Source of the DNA: Tenebrio molitor
Lineage: Eukaryota > Arthropoda > Insecta > Coleoptera > Tenebrionidae
Length of the DNA: 64,000 nt
Direction: 5' to 3'
Assembly: GCF_963966145.1 (NCBI RefSeq)
Contig: NC_091047.1
Span: 22,506,001-22,570,000, forward strand
Below the pieces are notes generated by a model, which worked only from the letters and a program-made list of their open reading frames with translations, made no database searches and had not been told where the DNA came from. Shown here in pieces: positions 28,825 through 41,400 of this stretch (positions are counted from its first letter, which is position 1; each line of letters opens with the position of its first letter). The translations under genes were made by a program, and so were the position numbers.

Positions 28825-31800
28825 TACTTTCACAAAAATCACAAAATACAAGGATTGTCAAAAACTTACATGTTGTGAAGAAGACAAGAAATTATAGAAA
28901 ACGCAAGTTCAGATGCTAAAGCGGTTGTAGTGAGTTAAACATTTGAAATGTATTTGAAAAATGCTTTTTGGATGATTTTGAAGCACTAGTGCGCGAAATC
29001 TACGTTCGCGATTGACTGTTGCGGTCGTGAAATGTCATTTTGAACGTAGTGAGTTCAAAAATATAATAAAATATCTATAAACATATGTAATAAAATTCTC
29101 AAAAAAAGGCCTGCTCGTCTTTATTACGTCCAGTTTTTAGCTAAAATCATTTGAAAAGTGTTACCTTTTCAGTGTTCCAAATAAGCAGAAAAGCCACTAC
29201 TGACGAAAAATGTGAAAAAGTTACAATATGCTGAATTTAATAAACTTATCATTTCAAATCGTGTTGAAAATTAATTAAAAATGTTATAAAAGCACAACTT
29301 GTTGCAATATTTTCTTCTTTGCTCTTGTCAGGAGGTTAATAAAATTACGAACAATGAATTAAATTAAAATAAAGAAGAATATATTGAATAAAATTTAAAA
29401 CACTACAACACACAAATTATTTTAATAATGAACAACCGATAGAACTCTTATGACTTATTCTGATAACACTTAGGCCTCTAATTTGAGACTCTTAGTTGGG
29501 ACTCTTAGTTGGGACTCTCTCTCGAGCTTACATCCACACCTTTTACTAAAATTCAAACATCCCTCTACCATTCTTTCATCCATTCAGGATTCATTCTTTA
29601 CAACGGCCAAACTGGAGCTCCAATCAGGAGTTACTTTCATTACATCATTTTTAACCGATTTCCAATTTAACCGTTGTCTTACTCATACAATTTATTAGAC
29701 CGTGCATAATCCTAATGCATCGACCGTTGGTCCGATTCTTGCAAATCTCACGTTTGCCACAATTTTACGACAAACGGTCTTCAACGGTCCTAACGAACTT
29801 TCCACATTCGTTCCATTTTCACGCAATTTCCAAAATATTATAACAAACTTAAATAACAAGATGAGAGAATATGCATTATGAATTGCAGAAATCTGTGAAA
29901 GAGATTAAAGCAGGGACAAAAAATAAAAAACAGCAAACGAAAGCGCTCAAGTCTAACACAATTACGTTTTGACGATGCGACTAGAGTTACATTAAAGGAC
30001 TAACCTAATTTTGTGTTTTATTTGTCTCTTTCCTTGGCAGAAACCAACTAACTGTAAGATGAAATGCTACCGGCAAAGCAGTTTACTCCCACGTCTCCAC
30101 ATATGAGTGATATCGATTCAGTTAGCCGGTTGGTCTGAATGAAAATATAAAAATTAGAAAATACAGTTCAGATACCCTCGGAGTAGAGTTACAACAAAAC
30201 AACAATTCGATACAGCCGCAACAACAGTATCGCGTTTCAGTTATTTGAATCGCTTTAAGAATTCCCGCCAGCAAAAAATTCAATACCGCGTTAGCCCTCG
30301 GCATCATGATGTAATGAATTTTTCATTTTAGATGAGATGCGAGTACGATTTGGGGGGCAATCCATCACCTTCAAACGGCGTTGAAAGTATTAAAAAAAAC
30401 ACTAAGAATTTCGACCTCGCACCATTAATTTTACCGTTTCATTTCACCTTTTACGTCATTATAATTCACCCCGGCCGTCCTCCGGCAATAAATAAGCCAT
30501 TTTGTTGCAGCTATGAAACACAAAATTTACTCTTGCACGATTTTTTTCAGTTAAGCAGACATTATCAGCCGCCTGATTATTTATTCAAAGTGTTGGGGTA
30601 GCGCGTTCGGGCACATTTTAACGTTGTTGTAGTCCCATAAATTTCAGGTGAAATTTTAAGGGCCCCGTCGCAAGTGGAACGACGTTATGCCGAACCTTTA
30701 CCACTTGGAAAATTAAAAAATAGCTCGACACACGTGCGGCATGTTCGGCAGCACGCGAAAGCGTTATTTACACCGGAGCAAAACGAGCTTTATCTGTGCT
30801 GCGCCCTCTAGGAACAGTTTTAATTAAGCGGGACTCTCTGTGCGGTTCGTGTTCATTGTTTTTAATGAATTTTTAAGCAGGAACGTTTTGAATTTATCGT
30901 TGCGATTTGCTGCAAGAGTGCAAATTTTGTCGGACGGAATATTTTCGAACGTTTAATTGCAGGAAAATACGGCGACGCATGGTAATGTTCTCTGCTATTG
31001 TTTGGTCTGATTTTTATTTTAAACTTGTCACACACTTTTATTGCAATATTGCGCCGATGAAGAGAATTTACTGGCTCTGGATTTTTTTACTATGTATACG
31101 TTTGAAGAAGGTCAAACTAGGATAATATTTAACAATAATTAATGATAATTTAACAATAACAATAATACATTCTTTACATTACGTTACATTGAAAAAAGCC
31201 TCTAAAAAAGCGAAATAAAGAAATTATTACCCAATATTTAAGCGGTTCCACTGTGGTGTAACACGAGTCGCCCGTGTATGGATGTCAGATTTCAAAATTA
31301 AAAAAATAGCAAGATAGCCGTTCAGTGTTAAAAAGTAAACAGTTGTAAGTTGTAATCGTTTGCTATTCACGTTTTGATAATTTTTGTTATATTTAGGAAA
31401 TAATTGAAGTATGTGCGATGCCATTGAAAACGAAATGCATCATCGCAAGGCTCCAGAATCGACGCAGATCACGGCAAACTCTATGCAGGATCTAATTCCA
31501 CCAAAGTCCCAAAAAGTGTATGATTTCTACATAATGCTCCTGATGAAAAGTATCTGGTAAAATTTCTGAGTTCCTTAGAGGAAGAATTATAAATTATTAT
31601 TGTAGGTGATATCAATAGGTGTGACTGGCGTTTGTCGATGCGATGAAATCCTCAATTTGACAATGAAAGATATCAAAGTTTGTGGTAATAGTGTAATAGC
31701 ATAACAATTTTATGGGAGCTGTACAATTTTTCATAGAAATTTGATAAAAACTTTCTAGTACATTTAAAAATGCATACATCATACATGTATGTGAGATTTT

Positions 31801-32106
31801 AGCTATTTAAATTTTTTGAAACATTTTCACGAAAGTTTTGGTCTCAAGAATAAAATAAATTTAATTTGGCTCTGTTATAGTTACGTTTACAGACTTGTTA
31901 GCACCACCAAACCATGTCCGAAAATTCCGACAGCACAAACACAAAATTAACGTAACCGATGGCAAATCATTGCCGACAAACATGGTGACCGTGTCTGCAC
32001 TGGAAACTGCACGACGTTAATTAAAACCGTTGTAATCTGTTGATCGGTGTAGTCGTTAGCGAATGATGTCGTATATTTAGGCGTTATCAGTTCGGAACCC
32101 TATATA
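28825..32106. other. Host intergenic DNA
   Basis: No gene recognised. A GC-richer, transposon-free block occupies about 30030-30970; the remainder is AT-rich. Confidence 0.4.
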
Positions 32107-32869
32107 CAGGGTGGACCATCGTATGGCATTTTTTAAATTTAACCTATTTAAAATGGCCAAAAAAAGATGAAAATTGGAGGAAATGATCTTCAATTTTGAT
32201 ACTACAACATGGCATAATTATTTTTTAGAAAACAAAATTGATGTGAAAGTTGATTTTGATAGCATTTTATTGTCAAAGTAATAAAGCAATCCGGACTTTT
32301 TTCTTACAATCTCATCCACAGGGCAATGTCGATTATGATTATACAAAATTTGGCATTTAAATCAGGATAATAACTGAATAAATTGACATTTAACATCTAC
32401 GAGCAAAGTAGTAGCATATTTATGGTAGTATTTTAAAATGATGGAAATCATCAAACGGTGGTAAAGTTTGATTTACAAGGGTCTCCAATAGCTTACAAAT
32501 CTAGGACCAGTTATGATTTACAGCTGGTTATTTGCGGTAAGTGACCATTGTCAATCAGGAATATGACCCATCGAGGGTCGTCGTCATAAATTACTCACAT
32601 TTTGGTACCAAAAATTAATCAAGGCTTCCTTCATAATTTTTAATATCAGAAATAAGTTCTCTGTGGTATTTTCAATCCAGGGAGTCGATAAAAAAAATTT
32701 AATAATTCTAATTTTTTCACGTCCTGACGCCATTTGGAGCGTCTGTTTGAAAAAATAAAAAACCCATGTTGTAGTACTTTCAGTGTAGATCACTGACCGC
32801 AAAATTCAAATTTCTAGGATGATTAGAAATATGGTTTATTGAGAAAATGCTATACGATGGTCCACCCTG
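32107..32869. mobile_element. TA-flanked inverted-repeat element, 763 bp
   Basis: Ends CAGGGTGGACCATCGTATGG and its near-exact reverse, flanked by TA at 32105-32106 and 32870-32871. No transposase frame inside. It is the longest MITE-like element in the window and may be a deletion derivative of a Tc1/mariner element. Confidence 0.8.
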
Positions 32870-34389
32870 TATGTGTTCACCTCGCAAATAGCACGGAACA
32901 TTTCGCAATAACGTAAACCACTCTTTGGCCATAAGTCACATGACCTGACTCCGGTGTCGTTCCGGAAGATGCATGACGTCATAATTTATCACCCGACGCC
33001 GTGCGGCTTCATCGCTTTCCGGTCACTAACGGCTGATAAAGAACGAACGGCGTCCATCGCAACCAAGTGAAACACAACAAACACCCTCACGTTCGAGAGG
33101 GTCGTTAAAGGGGTCGCTCCGACGCATCTGACCTCACCAGAAAAAGGAGTAATTAAAACCAGAACAAGTTTCAACATGAAGTATATTAAGGATGCGACAA
33201 ATTGTCATGTCAGTTGACCAGGGACGTCAGCACCAATCTCGGACGTGCCTTTTGAATGTCGCAGACTACCACGATAGCAATATTTTTTAGGTTTCATTTA
33301 TTTCAACTGTGGTATGTTGCAAAATGGGGTTTTCTTAAAAAGCGTGCCGAATTTTGTCAGGTCACACATCATCCAGTTGATTTGAATAAAACGTAAATAT
33401 TTCATTTTTATCGGGTGTAATCGCTGTTGAACTCGTATTTCGGCTCCTTCATAAATTACCGGTTCGTTGTCGTATGAAAGAAAATTTTTACCAAAGAGTT
33501 AGAGGGCGTTGCCCAATACTTGTACCACGGAACCGTTCGACAGAACGCTTCCTAACAGTGCAAGTTATGTAACGCGAGCCAACTAAACCAATTATGTTTA
33601 AAATGTTACTAATGGACACACCATTACAAGCCCACCACCACAACAAAAGTTTCTTGCACCGCGCATAAAACATTCCAATAATAAGCCGACATAATGGCAT
33701 AATTTCAAAAGACCTACACAAAAAGCACACGCGGTTATTTATTAACGGGGCACCAACTTAGCGGCCCGTGAATGTCGGTTGCTTGTGAAAATTTATCTTT
33801 GACAAAAGTAAACATTCACTTTTAAAAGTCCATTGTACGGTGCTAATAGGCTTGAACCCAAAAAAACCAGTTTGACTGAGCGAAAAGACTCTGGGTTATA
33901 CTGAAGTAGGAAATGTTGAGTTTAACGTTGACATAACATGTAGAAAGCTTGTGCGAAAACCGCGAGGGGGCGCCACCCCGGGGTGAAGCGCCAGTAAATC
34001 TCAGAAGTAATTTTTTCTGGGACAACGCGATACTCCAGTCAAATTAAAATTTTGCTGCATTAATTTTAACAATAAGATTTAAAAAAAATATTACTCGTAG
34101 TCGAAGTTATGAAAATTATGCTCTTGATTCCCCTCCGGATCGAAAATTACGACAGAAAGAGCAAAACTGTATGCAAGGTTTTTTGTAGAGGACTAAATTT
34201 TCATCAAAAAAGTCCCGACAGGTGTATTTCAGCTGTTACAGTTTAAACTTGAAAGACTTGTCAAAGTGCAGTAAGCGCACCGCGAAATAATCCAATGTGG
34301 TGTGACTTAGAGCTTTGTTACAAAGCTTTTGTATTACAAATTTTGGTAAAAAAATAAAACTTAACTATCAGTAATACAGAGTACTTTCA
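32870..34389. other. Host intergenic DNA
   Basis: No gene recognised. A balanced-composition block at about 32930-33140 and AT-rich remainder. Confidence 0.4.
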
Positions 34390-35331
34390 GACATCAAAGA
34401 AGCACCAACAAATGTAGCTTCATTACTTTTGCCAGAAAGATGGTGGATAAAATACAAAAAAACCTACAGAAGAAAAGAAAGTCAAGAGTACGGCGAATGA
34501 AAAGGTTCTATTACCTTATTTCGAGCATTTATTGAAATATTACAAATTTTCCAGTCTTTGGACTTATCTTATTACTCAATGTTACTCGATGACAAAAATG
34601 TAGATATTAGCAAATACAGTAATTTCATTGCTATTGTGAAAAAGAAAGCCAAACGGTCCAGTTATAAGAAATCAAAAATTTCAACTAAAGACGATGTCAT
34701 CAAGTTCGTGCAAAAAGCTAGTAAGTAATAAAAATGACGGCTGACGAAGATAACATGTTTAAAATATTATCACATCGTCTTCCTACATTTACTATTTTGG
34801 TTTCAAGTTTGCAATGATTAAGGGACCTGGTAGAGCTTGTAGGAGAGAAGAATACTTGTAGGAAAGAACTTACAAATTTCTTTTTGAAAAATGAAAAGTG
34901 CAGGTTTTTCATTTAGTAATACCCAATACAAAAAACAAACAAAAATCGAGAATTTTTTGCAACTGGTGGAATCATCGACGGACTAAATATGGCTGAAATC
35001 CTTCGAAAATATCTTGCACTACGTCCTAACCATCGATTATCGACGATTTTTAGAAATGGCAAATGTATTAAATTAACACCTTGTTGGAATAAATACATTT
35101 GGGAAAACGCTAAAGAATATTGCTCCGTTTCTTAAATTACCAACTCCTAAAGAATGTACAGGGAATTGTTTCCGGAGATCATTTACATCATTAGTTGCAG
35201 ACTCAGGGGCGCACCTTTTAACTGTACAACGTCATGGTGGTTGGAGGCCCAACACAGTTGCTAAGGGGTATATTGAGACTTCATGTAAAAATAAAAAAAG
35301 AATAGCTTCTATAATTGTGCCAATAAAATGA
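34390..35331 (+). pseudogene. Broken Crypton-type tyrosine recombinase
   Basis: Fragments of one protein read in different plus-strand frames. LLLPERWWIKYKKTYR (from about 34430) and LLPYFEHLLKYYKFSSLWTY resemble the N-terminal SAM-like/core-binding region. NVDISKYSNFIAIVKKK follows after a frame change. GLNMAEILRKYLALRP at about 34980 leads to NGKCIKLTP, where a frameshift near 35085 breaks the frame. The C-terminal catalytic part runs uninterrupted to TGA at 35331: CFRRSF, TVQRHGGW and KGYIE. The conserved Arg, second His and nucleophile Tyr are visible, while the His expected three residues before Arg reads as Asn. It is a dead copy. A Crypton is the best match; other tyrosine-recombinase transposons are less likely. 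Confidence 0.72.
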
Positions 35332-35470
35332 GTTTGGTAATGAACTCGCTACCTCACTAGTGTGTTAATGAACTTCATTATTTAACGAAAATGAATGACA
35401 TAATAGATCTCATCCAAACAGTCGTAGAGAAACTTTTTTACAGTACAAACTTCTCTCATATAATGTTCTC
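35332..35470. repeat. Repeat related to 21370-21610
   Basis: GGTAATGAACTCGCTACC, CTCACTAGTGTGTTAATG and AATGAATGACATAATAGA correspond in order to parts of the tandem-repeat region at 21480-21610. It directly follows the Crypton stop, so it may be the 3' non-coding part of that family. Confidence 0.55.
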
Positions 35471-38400
35471 TAGATTTTTGCACATTCCCAGCGTATTTGG
35501 GTTTTAAGTGTGGCAAATAGACGGGCCAGACGTGAGGAACTTACAATACATTTTAAGTTAATTTAATTGCGCACGTCGCAATTAAAATCCTCCTTTACCG
35601 CAGCTGAGCAGATTAAGGCTCATTCCCACCATGAAGCGCTGCAATTATCGCATTCACAATCGAACTTAATCGCCGCAAATAATACAAAATCGTTCCGTAA
35701 GTCGCTTCCACGAATTCAAGTGTAGATTAAAGTTTACTGTTGGCGCGCGGTGACTTCACGATGAATTTTAACAATAATTGAGTTGTCACCACAAACAATT
35801 TATCAGAGTCGTACCCAAAGCTCATTCCGCACGGTTTATGAACAGCGCAAAGCAAAAAATTCCCAAATTAAAATGTTAAATTTTGATTAATTCCCCACAT
35901 GTCCGACAAAAAAGCGTTCGCCCAGCCGACCGGAAAACTCCGACGATAAATTGATTAAATTAGTCTTTGTCTGGTCTCACTTCGATTCGACAGAAATTCC
36001 TATTTTGCAAAAACGATTAATCAAAACATTGCGATTAATTAAACGGTGCGAAACGTGCTGAACATCTGTCGTCACATAAATTTCCCAAGCGGAATAAATT
36101 ATGTGAGCTTACCTCATTTACCAAATAACAAAACTGATAAAGCGCCGGCTAATGGATGCTATTTGAATAAGCGTTGGAAGAGAGGTAGTTGTCATTTCCT
36201 CCGGACGATCCGTTAGTTTTGCGTTTTTTGGCAAAGAAAAGGTGAGCGAGTTCAGGAAGTTACAAAAAAGCGAATTAGAAAGAACCGGTAATGTTCGTCA
36301 AATCCGTTAGTAAAGTGTTTTATTATTTGGTGATGACACTCACATTTATAGCAGACAGATCAAACTTATAAAGTTATTTCAAAGTAGTCAAAGAGAAATA
36401 TTTCTTTAAAGTAGTTATTTGTGGGTCAAGGCCAAAAAATGTATCTTTTTTGTCCGAGTCTGAGTTTTCTGGCCGAGGCGCAGCCGAGGCTTGAAAGCAG
36501 GCGAGGACAACAGGCACTTTTTGGCAGAGGTGCCCATTAAATTTTTTAAGGCGACCGCATGAACTACAAAGACTACAAAGCAAAAGACATCATTGGAAAC
36601 ATTACAAATTTATTTTGTATCTATCTTTATTATTTATTAGTACACATTAAAAAAAATATATAGTATGTATTTGTTATCAGCTTGCCAACAAAACTAGAAA
36701 CTTACTACATATTTGAAAATACAATTAGATAATAATTATTTACATAATTTATGTTGACAGGACAATTATTGGTTTTGTCGGTTTCGTTGCTAACTTATTA
36801 AACAGACCAACAGATGGCGCCACGGTCAGCGTCCGAAAAATTGCGTCCGAAAAAGAGTTACTTTTCGTCCGCTTGTGAGTACGTAGAATTACCGTTTTCA
36901 TTAAGGGTGTCTAAAAACCAATTTAAACCTATAGTGCTATAGTGCTTAAGTGCTGCTAGACTGCTAAGAAGAAAAAATCTTGCCAATTATCTGTGGAAGA
37001 TTGACTCTCATCAACGAAGATGTTGTTTTTGTCAATGGAAAATTTTTAATAAAATCCGGAATTTCTTGTCTGGACTACAGTTTAAACCATTCCTTGTTCT
37101 GGATTCAATAAGTCCTCTTCATCATAAATCTCATTTAGCGTCCGTGTCACGAGTCCTTTAGCAGTTTGCAGACCATTCACGAGGCATTCACGCTCCCACT
37201 TTCATCGGTGTAAAAATATTTGCGCTATTTATTAGGGGAGTTTCGCATTTCGTGAGCGTCCCCCCGTGGGTTATGGTTTCTAAATAACCTGCTCTCACGT
37301 CCGTCCATCGTATTTGTAAACCCAATGAAATAAATCGCAGCATACTCTGATTCACTCAGCATCGTCGTAAACGAGAACGATTTGCAGGACCATAAAACGT
37401 TCGCTCGTAAAATCTCCCCGGCAGATACAGAGAGTGAATAGTGCAGGGCCGTGTTAAGTGGAAAAATGTCGGGGCAAACGAGAGCACCCAAGCGAAACAG
37501 ATCGGCCGTCAGGAATAAGCGCGTACGAACAATAAAAGTTAATCATAGTCTGGAAAGGGGATGTAATGATTTTTACGACGCATCGTGAACGTGCCTTTAT
37601 TTAGAAGGATAATTCATTAAAGCGACGACCAACGTCATAAACCAAGACGATGGCGTTTAAAGGACAATCTGATCTTATGAAATATCGCCGCCATAACGCC
37701 ACGCTCTTAACACCTGCACTCTCAAATGCCAATTAAGCGGGAAGCGTTACCACTCTCGTGTGCAAGAAGATGCAAAGACAAGCAATAGTTGCACTTTCAC
37801 ATTAGGATTTTTCTTCTTCGGCCCAAAGATGTCGAGGAATTGGGTTAGAGTTGTACGTTTATCGTGGCTTCTGTGAAAGTCGGCAGGAGTTGTTGCGGAA
37901 AGAATGCACTTGTCGGGCTCGTTTCTCCCCTTTTATTACGTCATGGGGCCCAAACCTCGGTGTATATATCATCCGGGAGGTTAGATTAAAATGATGGCCA
38001 AAGGCGCCATCAAGCACAGACGTTCGGTTGTCTGTCGGACGTCACGAGGCGGAGCTCCGGATTCCTCCGGGCGATCTAGTTGTTTCAGTTTAGGTTGGCC
38101 ATTTTGCGAACATGTCTCTTCTCATTAATTACTTCTCTTAGCATTGCTAAGTGGAGCCAGCAGGCTTAGCTTTCCAGGTCAAAAATTAATGGATCAGATG
38201 GAGGACAATACAATCGCTATCTAATCATTTTGTAATGATCAAGGGCAACACTACACTACTGCGCAGTATATTTTATATTTAAAATTCCATCATTTTTCAG
38301 CTTGACAAAATCTATCAAATCTCTTCAATTTTCAAAAGCCACTCTGCATTTATCAAAATCTACCAATTATCATATCTCCCACTTTAAAATTATTAGCTAT

Positions 38401-41400
38401 GTCTATTATTTATTGTGTTTCTTCACAAAGAAGTGTCCACATTAATTAGTGGATTATGTATTTAATGAAATAGAAGAAAGCAAGAACCGTTATTTACTAA
38501 TAATGTTTTTTTTTCATCAGAAAAGCAAAAACGCTGCATAGTAAAAAGGAAAAAATCTGAAATTCTCGCGGGTTGAAAAACTCGACCAATTGTTTGGGCA
38601 AAAAGTCCTTTTTGAGAGAAAATTTTTTAAGCTGCTTCAATGGTTGCAAAGAACGATTGAAAAAAATGTGGGATGAAGTATTGATTGCAATAAACAGAGA
38701 CCGATTGATCCCTCATAAATACTGTATCAATCCAAGACATCCGGAAAAACGTTCACAGGTTGATCAAAGAGAGATCAAAGTCCTTTATTGAGATCACTAT
38801 GTACATAATAATATGTATGATCAAATGAATTTCAAATCAAAAATACTCTGGAATGTCACCTATTCCATTTAAATACATGTGTGTAATGTTTAAAGCACTC
38901 TTGGTTGGAAATTTATTTGGTTAAAAGTAGTAGTGCTTACGAAGAAGTTAGTACCATACGGGAAAATGTTTTCTTCATTTATTTAGTAAAAATTTTACTA
39001 AGACAATCGTCGCTGCTTGTTAAATACTGAAAATGTGACTTAAGGGAGTTGTCACGTGACAAAAAAAATTCTTATAATGTTCCCATTTTTTCTTCTTAGT
39101 CTTGCTCTTCTAAATTATATCCGTTTCCTTCAAAGTATTTCTTTCCCATATCTAGCCTTCTTTATACACTTTTTGTAGTTTTATGTTTCTACTTTAACGT
39201 TCTTCTTTTCTTTCCTATTTTACTCTTTACTATCTTGTCTTCTGTTTTTCAAAAAAAAAATACTGCATTTTGCTAAATTCCTCTAACAAGAAGCTTTAAA
39301 ATATGTATGAGATTTAATTTTAAAATTGATCTTAATGAACTGAAAAAGAAACTTGAAATATAATACTGATGACTGATGAGTTATGTTTTAAATGCTGCCT
39401 ATTATTGTTATTATTATTTACTCTTTACGAAGATGCAGGAATAACATAAACTCTGTCGAGAATTCGAATTCACTTCCTGAACGGTAAAAATAATGTTTAA
39501 CTGTATATTTTGCGAATATGTAAGTACCTCAGGATCTTGATTGTTTCACAGAACGATGTAGGTAAAGAAATATGTAGTGGCAAAATTAACCATTACCAAC
39601 CAGTCCCGCTTAGTTATTATTCAATGAATATTAACTAACAAAAAGGCTCTGCAACATATAGCAACATTAAATTTGATTGGTACTGTTTCCATACACGTAG
39701 CGCAGTTAACTAGTGTACAATATCGTTGATGTAAATGGCATATAAACTAACTGTTTCGGTATAGAGATTGAGAAAGACAGTAAAAAATGGCTATGTACCA
39801 AAAAACTACAAGACATAAAATTGCTATGAACAATTTTATGGACTCCTGTGACAAAAAGTCGTAAAAATTGGCAATTTTATACAACAAAAGTAAAAAATCA
39901 AGATGTTTATAATGTAACAAGCGAGAGGAGCTCGTTCTGTGTCATGGTCTTATAAAATAAATCGCTTTCAACTCTGGAATTTGAGAGTCACTGTATGCGA
40001 TCCAACAATACCGTCCGACTCTTAGGTGTATTTAATTTTATTTGCCACCTCTTGAACTGTTGGCTTATGGTCGTTTATTGCGCTGGGAGCTTTTATAGTT
40101 TGTGAAGCGTCAACTTGGCGCTCTCGCTATTATTATTGTTACGAATGTTAATCTTCAGCTTTCCGGTTTTGACTTGTCTTCGATATAAATATGAAAAAGT
40201 GACGTTGACGGCGACGATTCTTTTAAAACACCTGCAGTAAATCCTCTTTTTGTCGCTTCTATTTGATTAATTTTCAACTGGAATGTTCAGTTTCTTCTAA
40301 AGGTATAAACTTCTTCATGCCGATACGATCTTAAACTGCCTCTACACTTTTTACCTTCAAGTCCTAATGTTTATTTAATTTTCACATCAAAACTACTGAA
40401 TAACTGTTGTTTCACGCAGCTCTATAAATCTACTTCTCGGTATGAAATATGCTCACTCAACAATTACTCATTCTTCACTTAAAAATTCAAAGCTCACGAT
40501 CGAACGAAGCGTCTATTTACCTCCCCTGATCGCTTTTGATGAAAAAATATCAAACAAAATCCAATTTCGCTTCTACACCAAAGCCAGCACGCTGAATCGA
40601 GGATTTTCAAAGGAGCTCGCTTCAAACATCGATTTTTCACCAGACCAGGATCGCGCACATATACAAAAACAATGTAAACATAGAACCTACTCGCACCTAT
40701 CCGATTACATATTTGTCTATCGGATAGATAGTGCAAGTAAAACTTTTTGCAGCTTCTCATTTACTGAGAGTAGTTATTCTCAGTAATGACAGCTAGTAAA
40801 ACCCGTTAGCAACGCGTTAAAGTCTAAATTGATTTGCTGTGTGTTCATAATTGAACGATTCCATTCAATTCACAAAGAAAAACTTACCAATCTGGTTTCA
40901 CAGCGGAGAGTTTAAGACAAGAATTCGCAAAAATGGTGTAACGGTTGCGCTGAAAGATTTTTGTTGTTACAGGACAGGCTTGAAAGTTGATTTTATATGT
41001 TCTAGATGAAGAAAGTCGTAATTAACAAGAGAATCCGCTATTCATATGTACATACCAAACAAAAAGCAATCGCATGTATGTGTAACATTTTTTTTCACGA
41101 AAGTCACATTATATATTTTATCAGAGTAATTAATTATTACCTACTTGGTGTTTGTGAGTAACGACTTTTTGGTCCTCAGACCTACTTTAAAAAAAAAATC
41201 TGAAATAAGTGTTAATGATGACTGACCTCTAGATCATTTTAACTGACAAATACAGGAAATAAAGAGAAAACTTTCTTGTCGAACAGAATTGAAAATGTTC
41301 TAAAAGAAGCTATACCGTGCGATCAACAATTATGTACTTTGATAAGGGACGGCTATGACTTGACAGTGTCAGATTTTTGCTAACTTAGGGGGTCATTCAC

